Shown: in pieces, positions 18,133 through 29,478 of the stretch
Layout of the letters: the number at the start of each line of letters is the position of its first letter
How positions within the stretch are numbered: the first letter of the stretch is position 1
Source of the DNA: Thiobacillus sp.
Lineage (GTDB): Bacteria > Pseudomonadota > Gammaproteobacteria > Burkholderiales > Thiobacillaceae
Direction of reading: 5' to 3'
Length of the DNA: 64,000 nucleotides
Assembly (NCBI GenBank): GCA_030680405.1
Contig: JAUXVT010000011.1
Location: 1 to 64,000 of the forward strand
The notes under the pieces: generated by a model
The model's database searches: none
Seen by the model: the letters and a program-made list of their open reading frames with translations, nothing else
Told to the model about the DNA's origin: nothing
Program-made: the position numbers and the translations under genes

Positions 18133-20949
18133 TTATTTGACCAGCGTCAGGTGAGGCGCGCGCGGGGTGAGCGCCTGTGCGGCCGCCTGCGTGACGGCGA
18201 CGGGTTGCCAGTGGGGCAAGGCTTCCGGGCGATGGATGTGGTAACCCTGTAAATAGTCCACGCCGATGTCGCGCAGCAGCGCCGCCATGTCGGCGTTCTC
18301 CACTTGCTCGGCCACCGAATGCATGCCGAAGTCGCGCGCCAGCTGTGCAATCGAGCGCACGATGGCCTGATCGCGGCGATCGTCCAGCATGCCGCGCACA
18401 AAGGCGCCGTCGATCTTGAGGAAGTCGGCCGGCAGATGCTTGAGATAGAAGAACGACGAGGCATCGCGCCCGAAATCGTCCAGCGCGAACTGGCAGCCGC
18501 GCTGGCGCAGGCCGTGAATCAGGCGCTGGGCGTCTTCCAGATTGACCACTGCGGCGGTTTCCGTAACCTCGAACCCCAGACGTTCCCCCGCCACGCCATA
18601 GTGATCGAGCAGATGGCAGACGGTGCCGAGGAAGGACTCGTCGGCCACGGTTTTGCCGGACAGGTTGATGAAGTACACCGCATTGTCGTCAGGCTGCGCC
18701 GCCAGATAGGAGACGACGGCCTCCAGCATCCAGCGATCGAGGGTGGGTGCCTGCCCGTAGCGTTCGAGCGCGGGCAGCAGCTTGGCCGGCCCCTCGATCA
18801 CGCCATTGCGCTGCCAGCGGATCAGCACTTCGTAATGCGGCTGACCGCCGCTGGAAGTCGGCTGGATCAGTTGGCGGTAAGGCAGGAACTGGTTGGCTTC
18901 CAATGCCTGCGAGAAATCGGCCGCCCAGCCCATTTCTGTTTCCAGACGGCGGAAGCCGACCTCGTCCGCTTCATACAGCATGACCCGCCCGCTGCCCTCC
19001 GACTTGACGCGATAGCACGCCATGTCGGCCTGCACCAGGATGTCGCCGGCGGTGGTCGCGGACTTGGTGATGGGGGCGATCCCGGCACAGGCGCCGAGGG
19101 TGAAGCGCCGCCCCTTGTGTTCGAACCGGAAGTCGCGGATGCGTTGCACCAGCTGCCGGCAGACCAGAATTGCCTCGTCAGGCTGGGTGTCGAACAGGAT
19201 GAGGCCGAATTCGTCGCCGCCCAGCCGGCCCAGATAGGCGTGATCGGGTAAGGCGGCTTTCATGGTTTTCGAAATGTCCAGCAGCAGGACATCGCCCACC
19301 GAATGGCCGCAGGTATCGTTCACCAGCTTGAACTGGTCGAGGTCGATGTAGCAGAACGCATGCTGCTGTGCCTGGTCGCGCGCGGTGCGCATGGCACGTG
19401 CCAGACGGCCTTCCACCGCGCGGCGATTCGGCAGCATGGTCAGGGTGTCGTGGAAGGCCATTTCGCGCAGGCTGTCGAGCAGCTGCTTTTTCTCGGTCTC
19501 GTCGCGCAATACATAGACGGCACCGAGGCCGCCGTGGCCGGTCAGCGGCGCACAGCTGTAACTGATGGCAAGGTGCTGGCCAAACCGGGTCTGCAGCTGG
19601 GCGGAGCCGGTCTGGCCGTGCAGCGCTGAAGCCGACGGCAAAAAGCAGGCCGGGGCGTCGTCGCCGCCCCGCTGGTCGAGCTGCATCAGGTTTTGCAGCG
19701 GGATCGACTGGGCCTCTTCCTGCGCAATGTTGAGCAGCGCTTCGGCGGCCGGGTTGATATAGGTCACCTGATTGTGGGCATTGGTGACGATGACGGCGTC
19801 GTTGATTGACTGCAGCGTGACCTGCCAGCGTTCCTTTTCCGCGCAGAGCGCGGCCTCATCAAGCTTGCGCTGGGTAATGTCGAAGCGGATCGACAGGTAT
19901 TTCAGAGGCAGGCCGTCGTCGTCCTTGATCGGAATAAAGGTCGAGTCCGTCCAGAACAGCCGTCCATCCTTGGCGCGGTTGCAGATTTCGCCGCGCCAGG
20001 TGCGTCCGCTCGAGAGGGTCTCCCACATCTGGGCGAAAAACGCGGCATCGTGCCAGCCCGAATTGACGATGCGGTGATTCTGGCCGTGGAGCTCTTCACG
20101 CGTGTAGCCGCTGATGATGCAGAACAGATCGTTGGCGAAGGTGATGTTGCCGGCGAGGTCGGCTTCGGACATGCTGGCCGTGCTGTCGAGCGCCTTTTGC
20201 TGTTCGTTGAGGTCGGTGAGCAAGCGCTCCAGGGCTGCGCTCATATGGTTGAATGCGCGGGTGGTTTGCTGCAGCTCGGGCGGGCTGCTGGCGCGTATGG
20301 GGATGCGCGCCCTGTAATCCCCGGCCTCGATCTGGCGCGCGGTTGCGCGCAGCCGGATCAGGTCTCGAAGATTGATTTTCAGCAGCACATGGGTAAGCCA
20401 GCCGAGCAGGACGAAAGCGGTGGCGAGCAGCAGGAACAGGCGGGTGCCGAGATGCCAGAGAAAATCTTCGTAGGCATGGGAAGACGGCTGGATCACCAGG
20501 CGGCCATAGGCGGTGCCGCCGATGACGAGGGCTTCCTGCATGACCGGAATCGACAGGCCGGTCAGTGTGGCAAACCAGTCGGGGCGGTCAGCACGGCGCG
20601 CAGGCGCCTGCTCGCGCAGGGCGTAGCCATTGGGCGCGGTGTATTCCACGTAGCGCAGGTTGCCCTGGACGATCGGGGTTTTCAGCTGGGCCTGCAAGGC
20701 GCTGTAATCACGCATGATGGCTGAATCGGCCACCGCCTGCGACAGCGCCGCAAGCTGTGCCGATGCCTGCACGCGCAACGCGGCATCGGCGTCCTGGCGG
20801 GCGATCTGTAGCGCCTGCTGTCCCGCCAGGACGAACACCGCAATCAGGATGAGCAGAAGCGCGCCCATGACACGACCTTGTGTGCTGAGATGGGCTAGTC
20901 GCAGACCTTGCACAAGGCGGGCATAAAGGGAAGCGGGATGGATGCGCAT
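18133..20949 (-). CDS. Membrane GGDEF/EAL c-di-GMP enzyme with HAMP and PAS domains
   Basis: A 938-aa sensor. Order: TM1 (about 25-45), periplasmic sensing segment, TM2 (about 165-190), HAMP, two PAS domains (the first with the PAC-like KDGRLFWTDSTFIPIKDDDG), GGDEF domain with intact GGDEF in GRLGGDEFG and no upstream RxxD inhibitory site, then an EAL domain. EAL residues are altered: EVLIR in place of EALLR and AEQVEN in place of AEGVE, while FEVTET, LDDFG and FLKIDGAFV are present. Diguanylate cyclase activity is likely; phosphodiesterase activity is uncertain. Start at 20949; the longer open frame overlaps xerC. Confidence 0.93.
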   Translation of the reverse strand: MRIHPASLYARLVQGLRLAHLSTQGRVMGALLLILIAVFVLAGQQALQIARQDADAALRVQASAQLAALSQAVADSAIMRDYSALQAQLKTPIVQGNLRYVEYTAPNGYALREQAPARRADRPDWFATLTGLSIPVMQEALVIGGTAYGRLVIQPSSHAYEDFLWHLGTRLFLLLATAFVLLGWLTHVLLKINLRDLIRLRATARQIEAGDYRARIPIRASSPPELQQTTRAFNHMSAALERLLTDLNEQQKALDSTASMSEADLAGNITFANDLFCIISGYTREELHGQNHRIVNSGWHDAAFFAQMWETLSSGRTWRGEICNRAKDGRLFWTDSTFIPIKDDDGLPLKYLSIRFDITQRKLDEAALCAEKERWQVTLQSINDAVIVTNAHNQVTYINPAAEALLNIAQEEAQSIPLQNLMQLDQRGGDDAPACFLPSASALHGQTGSAQLQTRFGQHLAISYSCAPLTGHGGLGAVYVLRDETEKKQLLDSLREMAFHDTLTMLPNRRAVEGRLARAMRTARDQAQQHAFCYIDLDQFKLVNDTCGHSVGDVLLLDISKTMKAALPDHAYLGRLGGDEFGLILFDTQPDEAILVCRQLVQRIRDFRFEHKGRRFTLGACAGIAPITKSATTAGDILVQADMACYRVKSEGSGRVMLYEADEVGFRRLETEMGWAADFSQALEANQFLPYRQLIQPTSSGGQPHYEVLIRWQRNGVIEGPAKLLPALERYGQAPTLDRWMLEAVVSYLAAQPDDNAVYFINLSGKTVADESFLGTVCHLLDHYGVAGERLGFEVTETAAVVNLEDAQRLIHGLRQRGCQFALDDFGRDASSFFYLKHLPADFLKIDGAFVRGMLDDRRDQAIVRSIAQLARDFGMHSVAEQVENADMAALLRDIGVDYLQGYHIHRPEALPHWQPVAVTQAAAQALTPRAPHLTLVK

Positions 20950-21043
20950 AGGCAAGGAATCGGCTGCAATTGCAATTCCTGAAGGTCGTGTAAAGCCTGA
21001 CTGCCCGGGTATGTGACTGCTCACACAGCCATCGGCGCGACAG

Positions 21044-21934
21044 TCAGCTTTTTTTGCGCGCGCGCGGGTGCGCCTGGTCGTATACCTTGGCGAGGTGTTG
21101 CCAGTCGAGGTGGGTGTAGACCTGGGTGGTGCTGATGCTGGCGTGGCCGAGCATTTCCTGCACCGCGCGCAGGTCGCCGGACGACTGCAGTACATGGGTG
21201 GCAAATGCGTGGCGCAGCATGTGCGGGTGAACGTGCTGGCCGAGTCCTGCCTGTAAAGCCCAGCGGTTGAGCCGCAACTGCACGCTGCGCGGGGTGAGAC
21301 GGGTGCCGCGCTGGCTGATGAACAGCGCGGCGGTGATGTCGCGCGCCAGCGGCTGCCGTTGCGGCAGCCAGGCCTTGACGGCGTCCAGTGCCTGCCGTCC
21401 CACCGGCACGATGCGGGTTTTGCGGCCCTTGCCGGTGACCTGCGCTTCGCCGGATTGCAGGTTGACATCGTTGAGATCGAGCCCGGTCAGCTCCGCCAGG
21501 CGCAGGCCGGACGAATAGAACAGCTCGAACATGGCGCGGTCGCGCGCCAGCAGGGCATCGTCGGTTGCCGAAGCGTTACCCCTGTCGAGCAGCTGGGTGC
21601 AGGTGTCGGGCGACAGCACTTGCGGCAGGGATTTGGCCGCCTTGGGCGGGCGCAGGCCGCTGCAGGGATTGCTCGCATAGCCGAGGCGGCGGCAGGCAAA
21701 GGTATAGAACCCGCGCCAGCTCGACAGCTGTCGCGCCACGCTGGTGGCCGCCAGGCTCTGGCTGCGCAGCTTGACGATGGCACCGCGGATATCGATGACG
21801 CTGAGTTCGGCCAGCGGTTTTCCGGAAACCAGTCGGGTCAGGTTTGCCAGATCACGCTGATAGGCTGCGACCGTATGCGGCGACAGCCGCCGTTCGGCGG
21901 CGAGGTGTTGCAGATAGTGTTCGACTGCATTCAT
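21044..21934 (-). CDS. xerC: Site-specific tyrosine recombinase XerC
   Basis: A 296-aa recombinase that with XerD resolves chromosome dimers at dif. It has the N-terminal SAM-like DNA-binding domain (LSPHTVAAYQRDL) and the catalytic set: Arg in SSGLRLAELTGL, Lys in GKGRKTR, HxxR in HPHMLRHAFATH, His in LGHASISTTQ and the nucleophile Tyr in VYTHLDW. The neighbourhood dapF-DUF484-xerC is the standard proteobacterial xerC locus, which supports XerC over XerD or a phage integrase. It overlaps the DUF484 gene by 4 bp. Confidence 0.96.
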   Translation of the reverse strand: MNAVEHYLQHLAAERRLSPHTVAAYQRDLANLTRLVSGKPLAELSVIDIRGAIVKLRSQSLAATSVARQLSSWRGFYTFACRRLGYASNPCSGLRPPKAAKSLPQVLSPDTCTQLLDRGNASATDDALLARDRAMFELFYSSGLRLAELTGLDLNDVNLQSGEAQVTGKGRKTRIVPVGRQALDAVKAWLPQRQPLARDITAALFISQRGTRLTPRSVQLRLNRWALQAGLGQHVHPHMLRHAFATHVLQSSGDLRAVQEMLGHASISTTQVYTHLDWQHLAKVYDQAHPRARKKS

Positions 21935-22593
21935 TCCTGCATCCGTACCAGCGCGGCGCCGACCAGCTGGCCCAGCCGTTCCAGATACAGCGTGCCCATG
22001 CCGGGGTAGAAGCGCTTGGCTTCTTCCGAGGCCAGCACCAGCAGGCCGACGGGTGCAGCGGCGGGCGTGGGCCGCAGCGGAATGCAGGCAAAGGCGCGCA
22101 GGTGCGGCGACACTTCGCCGAACCAGTCGCTGGCTTCACTGACGGCCAGCGCGCCGCACACCGGCTGCGTCATGGCGGCCACGCTGTCGCGCGCGGCTTG
22201 CGGCACCGGGCCGCTGAGGCCGGGCACGCTGTCGGCCGGCAGGTTCCACGCCCGCAGCGCGTGGTGCGGCACTGCAAAGCCTTCGCGCAGATGGAGGGCC
22301 AGCGCCGCGACGATTTCCTGTGGCGTGTGCGCAGCCAGCAGCGCCAGCGTCAGCGCATGCAGCTTGTCTGAAATGCCGTCGTTTTCCTCGCCGAACTGAA
22401 TCAGCTCGGCCAGCTTGTTTTCAAGCATCCGCACCTTGTCGCGCATCGCGATCAGCTGGCGCTCGCTCATCGACACCGCGTGGGTGCCGTGCGGATGCGG
22501 AATATGCAGATCCGCCAGCAGGGTGGGAAAGTCGTTGAAAAAATTCGGATGCCGGGTCAGAAACTCGGCGATGTGTTCGGGTTGCATGTCCAT
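21931..22593 (-). CDS. DUF484 family protein
   Basis: A 220-aa cytoplasmic protein of the DUF484 family: N-terminal FLTRHPNFFNDFPTLLADLHIPHP, a short coiled coil, then a GAF-like domain. It is typically encoded between dapF and xerC, as here, with a 1-bp overlap to dapF and ATGA to xerC. Biochemical role not established. Confidence 0.92.
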   Translation of the reverse strand: MDMQPEHIAEFLTRHPNFFNDFPTLLADLHIPHPHGTHAVSMSERQLIAMRDKVRMLENKLAELIQFGEENDGISDKLHALTLALLAAHTPQEIVAALALHLREGFAVPHHALRAWNLPADSVPGLSGPVPQAARDSVAAMTQPVCGALAVSEASDWFGEVSPHLRAFACIPLRPTPAAAPVGLLVLASEEAKRFYPGMGTLYLERLGQLVGAALVRMQE

Positions 22594-23423
22594 TAGCGTT
22601 CGATCTCTCCTTCAAATACCGTTTCAGCCGGCCCGGTCATGTAAACCGGCTGGCCCTTGCCTGCCCATTCGATGACCAGGTCGCCGCCGCGCGTGTGCAC
22701 GCTGACCGGGCTTTTTAGCCAGTCCTGGCGGATGCCGGCGACCGCCGCGGCGCAGGCCCCGGTGCCGCAGGCCAGCGTCTCGCCGGCGCCACGTTCAAAC
22801 ACGCGCAGGCGGATGTCATGGGGGGTGAGCACCTGCATGAACCCGGCGTTGACGCGTTGCGGGAAACGCGAGTGCGATTCGATTGCCGCGCCGAGGATGT
22901 CCACCGGCGCGCTGTCCAGATCGTTCACCCGCAGCACGGCGTGCGGGTTGCCCATCGACAGTACCGCGATCTCGAGGACGTGCTGGCCGACCTTGAGCGG
23001 ATAGGTCATCGCCTCGGCTTCAGCGGCGAATGGAATATCGGCGGGCGCAAAACGCGGCGCGCCCATGTCCACCGTGACCTGACCATTGTCGAGCAGGCGT
23101 GGTTCGATGACGCCGGACGCGGTTTCCACGCGGATGGCGGTCTTGTCGGTCAGCCCGTGGTCGTGCACGAAGCGCACGAAGCAGCGCGCGCCATTGCCGC
23201 ATTGCTCCACCTCGCCGCCGTCGGCGTTGAAGATGCGGTAGCGGAAATCGACATCATCGCGCGTCGGTTTCTCGACCAGCAGAATCTGGTCGCAGCCGAC
23301 GCCGAAGTGGCGGTCGGCGATGCGGCGGCATTGCTCGGGTGTGAGCGCGACGGTCTGGTTGATGCCGTCGAACACAACGAAGTCGTTGCCCAGGCCGTGC
23401 ATTTTGGTGAAGCGCAGTTTCAT
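22593..23423 (-). CDS. dapF: Diaminopimelate epimerase
   Basis: DapF interconverts LL- and meso-diaminopimelate for lysine and peptidoglycan synthesis. The 276-aa enzyme has the N-terminal [12 protein letters not shown], the first catalytic cysteine in [10 protein letters not shown] and the second in [12 protein letters not shown]. The start at 23423 gives the family N-terminus and overlaps the stop of the CoA-binding protein gene (ATGA). The enzyme is complete. Confidence 0.97.
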   Translation of the reverse strand: MKLRFTKMHGLGNDFVVFDGINQTVALTPEQCRRIADRHFGVGCDQILLVEKPTRDDVDFRYRIFNADGGEVEQCGNGARCFVRFVHDHGLTDKTAIRVETASGVIEPRLLDNGQVTVDMGAPRFAPADIPFAAEAEAMTYPLKVGQHVLEIAVLSMGNPHAVLRVNDLDSAPVDILGAAIESHSRFPQRVNAGFMQVLTPHDIRLRVFERGAGETLACGTGACAAAVAGIRQDWLKSPVSVHTRGGDLVIEWAGKGQPVYMTGPAETVFEGEIER

Positions 23424-23875
23424 GCAGTAAATAACCTGACGTATTCCTTGAGGATGCAACGGTCCATTACCACCGTCATGCCGCCGGCCTGCGCGTGCTG
23501 CGCGGCGGCATCGTGAACGATGCCTTCCTGGATCCAGATAGCGCTCGGTAAATGATGCGCTGTCGAAAATGGCCGGAGCATGGAGTGTAGCGCCAGGCAT
23601 TGCTCGACGATAGCCGGCACATGCTCGGCGGCGCGAAACACGTTGACCAAGTCGACGGCGAACGGAATGTCGGCGAGGCTTGCGTAAGCCTGCTCGCCCA
23701 GCACCTCGTCCACCAGCGGGCGCACCGGAACAATGCGATAGCCGTACCGCTGCATCGCCTGCGCCACGCGGAAACTCTGGCGTGTGGGCTGCGGCGACAG
23801 GCCGACCACGGCGATGGTTTTGACGGTTTTCAGCAGCGCGCGCAGGGCGTCGTCGTCGGGGTTCACGAACGTCAC
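23420..23875 (-). CDS. CoA-binding (YccU-type) protein
   Basis: A 151-aa single-domain Rossmann protein of the CoA_binding_2 family: [29 protein letters not shown] near the start and the end region [12 protein letters not shown]. Such proteins bind CoA or acyl-CoA, with an unclear role. The start is GTG at 23875, set by the family N-terminus and by its GTGA overlap with the upstream GNAT gene. Confidence 0.88.
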   Translation of the reverse strand: MTFVNPDDDALRALLKTVKTIAVVGLSPQPTRQSFRVAQAMQRYGYRIVPVRPLVDEVLGEQAYASLADIPFAVDLVNVFRAAEHVPAIVEQCLALHSMLRPFSTAHHLPSAIWIQEGIVHDAAAQHAQAGGMTVVMDRCILKEYVRLFTA

Positions 23876-24375
23876 AGCACGCGCTCCATCACGTGGTCGT
23901 CCATCACGAAGCCGTTGCCGGTGTCGAACACGCGCGACGCGACGATTTGAAAGCCGTATTTTTCGTAGGCGCGTATTGCCTGCGTATTGCCACGGTTGAC
24001 CTGCAGCCACAGGTGGCGCGCCTGCTGCCGGCGCGCCCAGTCCTCGACCGCCCGCACCAGCGCGGCGCCGATGCCGCGGCGCTGCTGCGCGGGATGCACG
24101 TAAAGCTTGTCGAGCTTGCAGCCGGTTTCATCGCGGATGGCGTGGGCAAAGCCGGCCAGCGCAGGATCCTGTCGCGCCACCCACCAGGCATGGCCTGGAT
24201 CGTCCAGCTGTTCGCGCACCCGTGCGGGCGCATAGCGGTCGGCCAGCATGGCGTCGATCTGCGCCTGCGAAATCAGGGGCGGGTAGGTGGCCTGCCACAC
24301 CACGCGTGCCAGCGCGCTGACGGCGTCGATGTCGACTACCGTCAACCGATGCAGGCTGGGCTGCGCGTCATTCAT
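23872..24375 (-). CDS. GNAT-family N-acetyltransferase
   Basis: A 167-aa GNAT enzyme with the acetyl-CoA-binding motif [18 protein letters not shown] near residue 95 and the C-terminal block [14 protein letters not shown]. The acceptor substrate cannot be predicted. It lies in a tight minus-strand run, overlapping both neighbours by a few bases. Confidence 0.9.
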   Translation of the reverse strand: MNDAQPSLHRLTVVDIDAVSALARVVWQATYPPLISQAQIDAMLADRYAPARVREQLDDPGHAWWVARQDPALAGFAHAIRDETGCKLDKLYVHPAQQRRGIGAALVRAVEDWARRQQARHLWLQVNRGNTQAIRAYEKYGFQIVASRVFDTGNGFVMDDHVMERVL

Positions 24376-25282
24376 AGAGGCTGGGTTCGCCCGCCGGGCG
24401 GGTCTTGAAGCGGCGGTGCAGCCACAGGTATTGCGCCGGCATTTCGCGGATGCGGTCCTCGATGAAGGCGTTCATGCGGGCGACGTCGGCTTCCAGATCG
24501 TCGCCCGGGAAGTTGTCCCACGGTGGATAGAAGCGCACACGATAGCCTTGGCCGCCGGGCAACTGGCGGGTGATGACCGGAATGATCTGGGCGTTGGTGA
24601 GTTTTGCCAGGCGCGGCAAAGCCGACACGGTGGCAGCAGGGATGCCGAAGAAAGGCACGAACACGGCGTTGAGGCGACCATGATCCTGATCCGGCGAGTA
24701 ATGAAGCGGCAGACCGCCCTTGAGCGCCTTGAGCACGGGCTTGATGCCGTCGCTCTTTTCGATCAGAACCGGCGAGGAAAAACGGGCGCGCCCACGCAGC
24801 ATCATTTTGTTGGAGACGGGATTCCTGGCGCGCGCATAAAAGTTAACGACAGTCTGATCCATGCTCAAGCGCACGCCGCCCATGCCGATGCCGACGAAAT
24901 GGGGCGCCAGCCAGATCACCGGGCGGACGCCGTCGCCGTGTGCGGCTTCAGGATTGTCGATCTGGATCAGGTGACGCAGGCGCGCCTCGGAACCCCACCA
25001 CAACACGCCGTGCTCGAGCACGGCGCGCATCGAGGCCTGGTAGGTCTGCCGCAGCCAGCGGCAGCGGATTCTGGTTGACGTGTCGGGAAAACACAGCGCC
25101 AGGTTGGTGGCGACGATGTGTCGCCGCTTCCCGGGCAGCAGTGCCAGCAGCCAGCCCATAGCATTGCCAATGGCCGCCTGCAGCGGCAGCGGCAGCCAAT
25201 GCAGCAGCCACAGCAAGCCGACGCTGAGCCAGACCGGAATCAGCGACGGGTGCAGCAGGTTTCCAGCGTTGGCGGATTTCAT
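24368..25282 (-). CDS. LpxL/HtrB-like acyltransferase, catalytic motif altered
   Basis: A 304-aa lysophospholipid/lipid A acyltransferase homologue with an N-terminal membrane anchor (about 15-50). Family members use an Hx4(D/E) catalytic pair. Here the motif reads APHFVGIGMGG: His128 is kept but the position of the acidic residue (133) is Gly. Other family blocks (PDQDHG, VPFFGIPA, HRRFKTRP) are intact. It may be inactive, or use another acid. It overlaps its paralogue upstream (ATGA) and GNAT downstream. Confidence 0.85.
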   Translation of the reverse strand: MKSANAGNLLHPSLIPVWLSVGLLWLLHWLPLPLQAAIGNAMGWLLALLPGKRRHIVATNLALCFPDTSTRIRCRWLRQTYQASMRAVLEHGVLWWGSEARLRHLIQIDNPEAAHGDGVRPVIWLAPHFVGIGMGGVRLSMDQTVVNFYARARNPVSNKMMLRGRARFSSPVLIEKSDGIKPVLKALKGGLPLHYSPDQDHGRLNAVFVPFFGIPAATVSALPRLAKLTNAQIIPVITRQLPGGQGYRVRFYPPWDNFPGDDLEADVARMNAFIEDRIREMPAQYLWLHRRFKTRPAGEPSLYE

Positions 25283-26184
25283 GCTTCGGGCGGATCGTCC
25301 GGCAGGGCGACGCCCCCCGGGCGCTTGTGGCGGTTGTAGCTCCACATGTACTGCGCGGGGAAGCGCCGCACCACGTCTTCCACCCCCTGGTTGATACGGG
25401 CTGCGGCTGCGGTTTTGTCTTCCGGCAGGGGGGTGTCCAGTGGAACGACATGCAGGTGATAGCCACGCCCCCAGCCCAATCGCTCGGCCGCGACAAAAAA
25501 CGCCGCCGCGTCGGTCTTGCGTTGCAGGCTGGCGACCAGCGTCGGCGTATAGGCTGGACGGCCGAAGAACGGCGCCCACACGCCGTCGCCGCCGGTCGCC
25601 ACCTGGTCGGGCAGGATGCCGATGGCTTCGTGGCGCTTCAGCGCCGCTAGCAGCGCGCGCACGCCGGACAGGTCGGTTGGCACCAGCGTCGCCTGGCCGC
25701 GCTGGCGTCCGGTCAGCATCAGCGCACCCAGCGCCGGCTGGCGCGGCGGCTTATACATGGCGGTGAACGGATGCTGCGCGGCGTAATACAAGTTGATCAT
25801 TTCGAAGCAGCCGATGTGCGGCGCGATGACGATCACCCCCTTGCCGGCGGCGCGCGCGGCCTCGATGTGCTCCCAGCCGCTGGTGCCCTTGACCAGCTTG
25901 AGCACCTTGTCGTAGGGGCGCAGCCAGACTGGCAGCAGCTCGATGATAGCCTTGCCCGCCTCGCCGATGGCCTGGCGCAGCAGGCGGCGGCAATCGTGTC
26001 CGGGCGTGCAGAGGCCGCTGTCGAACAGGTTGTTGCGCATGCGTTCGGAATGACGGCCGGGCGCCCAGTAAATCAGCCAGCCCAGCGCAAAGCCGATGCC
26101 ATGCAGCAGGGGCAAGGGCAGCCGGGCCAGCAGCTTGAACAGGAAGATCACGCGGGATTGACGCCGGGGGAGGTGGCGCGGCAC
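25279..26184 (-). CDS. Lipid A biosynthesis (KDO)2-lauroyl/acyl transferase, LpxL family
   Basis: A 301-aa inner-membrane acyltransferase predicted to add a secondary acyl chain to lipid A. The N-terminal anchor ([20 protein letters not shown]) is followed by the catalytic pair in APHIGCFEM (His123, Glu128), [19 protein letters not shown] and the C-terminal [10 protein letters not shown]. The listed start is a GTG; an internal GTG at 26151 (residue 12) is equally possible and neither has a good ribosome-binding site. Divergent from metK. Confidence 0.88.
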   Translation of the reverse strand: MPRHLPRRQSRVIFLFKLLARLPLPLLHGIGFALGWLIYWAPGRHSERMRNNLFDSGLCTPGHDCRRLLRQAIGEAGKAIIELLPVWLRPYDKVLKLVKGTSGWEHIEAARAAGKGVIVIAPHIGCFEMINLYYAAQHPFTAMYKPPRQPALGALMLTGRQRGQATLVPTDLSGVRALLAALKRHEAIGILPDQVATGGDGVWAPFFGRPAYTPTLVASLQRKTDAAAFFVAAERLGWGRGYHLHVVPLDTPLPEDKTAAAARINQGVEDVVRRFPAQYMWSYNRHKRPGGVALPDDPPEA

Positions 26185-26208
26185 AATGCGGTCGCCGCCG
26201 CGTTAATC

Positions 26209-26294
26209 TTGACAACTTGCGGGCGGGATACAAATACAGCTAAAGCGTCGCCGCTCTGTCTGTCCCCCGAGCCGGTTACGCAGTCAGTAACCGG
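26209..26294 (+). promoter_or_regulatory. metK promoter and leader hairpin
   Basis: TTGACA at 26209-26214 is a perfect -35, with only a weak AT-rich -10 around 26229-26236. The leader holds a perfect 8-bp hairpin CCGGTTAC/GTAACCGG (26272-26279 and 26287-26294) with a 7-nt loop, 16 bp before the metK start. I could not match it to a known SAM riboswitch class. Confidence 0.45.
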
Positions 26295-26310
26295 GACAAC
26301 AGGAGCGGTC

Positions 26311-27477
26311 ATGCAAAAGGATTTCATTTTCACGTCTGAGTCGGTATCGGAAGGTCACCCCGACAAGATGGCGGATCAAGTGTCGGATGCGGTGCTCGAC
26401 GCGATTCTAACCCAGGACAAACATGCACGCGTGGCATGCGAGACGCTGCTGACCACCGGTCTGTGCGTCATCGCCGGCGAGATCACCACCTCGGCGGTCG
26501 TCGATTTCAACCAGATCGCGCGCCAGACCATCAAGCGCATCGGCTACGACTCCTCCGAAGTCGGCTTCGACTACAACACCTGCGCGGTAATGGTCACCGT
26601 TGGTAAGCAATCACCCGACATCGCACAGGGCGTGAACGAAGGCGAGGGCATGTTCCTCGACCAGGGCGCCGGCGACCAGGGCCTGATGTTCGGCTACGCC
26701 TGCAACGAAACGTCGGTGCTGATGCCGATGCCGATCCACCTCGCGCACCGGCTGACCCAGCGCCAGTCCGAACTGCGCAAGGACGGCCGCCTGCCGTGGC
26801 TGCGCCCGGACGCCAAGTCGCAGGTGTCGATCCGCTATGTCGATGGCAAGCCGCATTCGATCGATACCGTTGTTCTTTCCACCCAGCACCACCCCGAGGT
26901 CTCGCACGCCGTGCTGACCGAGGCGGTGATCGAGGAAATCATCAAGCCGGTGGTGCCGAAAGCCATGCTGACCGCCGACACGCGCTATTTGGTCAACCCC
27001 ACCGGACGCTTTGTGGTGGGCGGGCCGATGGGCGACGCCGGGCTGACCGGCCGCAAGATCATCGTCGACACCTACGGCGGCGCAGCCCCGCACGGCGGCG
27101 GCGCGTTCTCCGGCAAGGATCCGTCCAAGGTCGACCGTTCGGCCTCCTATGCCGGACGCTACGTGGCGAAGAACATCGTCGCTGCGGGGCTGGCGGACAA
27201 GTGCCTGGTGCAGGTGAGCTACGCCATCGGCGTCGCCAAGCCGACCTCGCTGATGGTCGACACTTTCGGCACCGGGAAAATCCCGGAAGCCAAGATCGTC
27301 GAACTGATCCGGACGCATTTCGACCTGCGTCCCAAGGGCATCATCCAGATGCTCGACCTGCTGCGGCCGATCTACAGCCGCACTGCCAGCTATGGCCACT
27401 TTGGCCGTGAAGAACCGGATTTCACCTGGGAAGTTACCGACAAGGCGGCAGCACTGAAGGCGGCTGCGGGCTTGTAG
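26311..27477 (+). CDS. metK: S-adenosylmethionine synthetase
   Basis: MetK makes S-adenosylmethionine from methionine and ATP. The 388-aa enzyme shows [21 protein letters not shown] (His15, ATP binding), the [20 protein letters not shown] signature, [24 protein letters not shown] and [20 protein letters not shown]-like blocks. The start at 26311 has AGGAG upstream; the open frame continues far 5' but without family support. It begins the methyl-cycle group metK-ahcY-metF. Confidence 0.98.
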   Translation: MQKDFIFTSESVSEGHPDKMADQVSDAVLDAILTQDKHARVACETLLTTGLCVIAGEITTSAVVDFNQIARQTIKRIGYDSSEVGFDYNTCAVMVTVGKQSPDIAQGVNEGEGMFLDQGAGDQGLMFGYACNETSVLMPMPIHLAHRLTQRQSELRKDGRLPWLRPDAKSQVSIRYVDGKPHSIDTVVLSTQHHPEVSHAVLTEAVIEEIIKPVVPKAMLTADTRYLVNPTGRFVVGGPMGDAGLTGRKIIVDTYGGAAPHGGGAFSGKDPSKVDRSASYAGRYVAKNIVAAGLADKCLVQVSYAIGVAKPTSLMVDTFGTGKIPEAKIVELIRTHFDLRPKGIIQMLDLLRPIYSRTASYGHFGREEPDFTWEVTDKAAALKAAAGL

Positions 27478-27531
27478 TCAAACATGGCATAATCCGCACT
27501 CTTTTTATTTGGGCGAAGGCTTCGCCCCCCT

Positions 27532-27613
27532 GTGCTGAGGAGCGCTGCGACTACCACCCTCTTGGGCTTGGTAGCCAGGCTCAGCCCGGGCGATGTTTCA
27601 ACGGCGCTCGTTG
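27532..27613 (+). ncRNA. SAH riboswitch
   Basis: The ahcY leader contains the SAH riboswitch core: GAGGAGCGCTGCGAC at 27536-27550, the GCCAGGCTCAGC segment at about 27574-27585, and the pseudoknot partner CAACGGCGCTC at 27599-27609, in the order of the known class (RF01057). It senses S-adenosylhomocysteine and switches on ahcY when the inhibitor accumulates. A small hairpin at 27511-27527 lies just upstream. Confidence 0.92.
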
Positions 27614-27677
27614 ACTTGCAGCGGTTCTGCGGGCGAACGAGCATCCACCCGACCGCTGTCATTCAAGGAGACTCACC

Positions 27678-29102
<1,425 letters not shown>

Positions 29103-29127
29103 TCGGCCTCACCTAAAGGAGCGCACC

Positions 29128-29475
29128 ATGCGTTTACTGCTGCTGTGGATTCTGAATGCCGTCGCCCTGCTGGCGGTGACGTATCTCCTGCCCACCATTC
29201 AGGTGTCGGGCTTCGGCACGGCGCTTGTCGCCGCGCTGGTGCTGGGCTTCATTAATACGCTGGTGCGGCCGGTGCTGGCGATTCTCACCTTGCCGATCAC
29301 GGTGCTGACGCTGGGGATTTTTTATCTGGTGCTGAACGGCCTGCTGTTCTGGCTGGCCAGCGCGCTGCTCCCCGGATTCCAGGTGCAGGGCTTTGTGTCG
29401 GCGATGGTCGGCGCGATCCTGTATGGCGTGATTGCGTGGGCGCTGTCCGCGCTCATTCCCAACAAAAAAGGTTGA
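29128..29475 (+). CDS. Small four-helix membrane protein (phage_holin_4_2 family)
   Basis: A 115-aa very hydrophobic protein with four predicted membrane helices and the family motif NTLVRPVLAILTLPITVLTLG. This matches PF04020, named after phage holins but found as an ordinary chromosomal gene. In betaproteobacteria it is often placed between ahcY and metF as here (3 bp before metF). Role unknown; holin activity should not be assumed. Confidence 0.88.
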   Translation: MRLLLLWILNAVALLAVTYLLPTIQVSGFGTALVAALVLGFINTLVRPVLAILTLPITVLTLGIFYLVLNGLLFWLASALLPGFQVQGFVSAMVGAILYGVIAWALSALIPNKKG

Positions 29476-29478
29476 AGT

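Noticed and set aside
29128-29475. Prophage holin
   Set aside because: It belongs to a chromosomal membrane family in the usual ahcY-metF context; no phage genes surround it.
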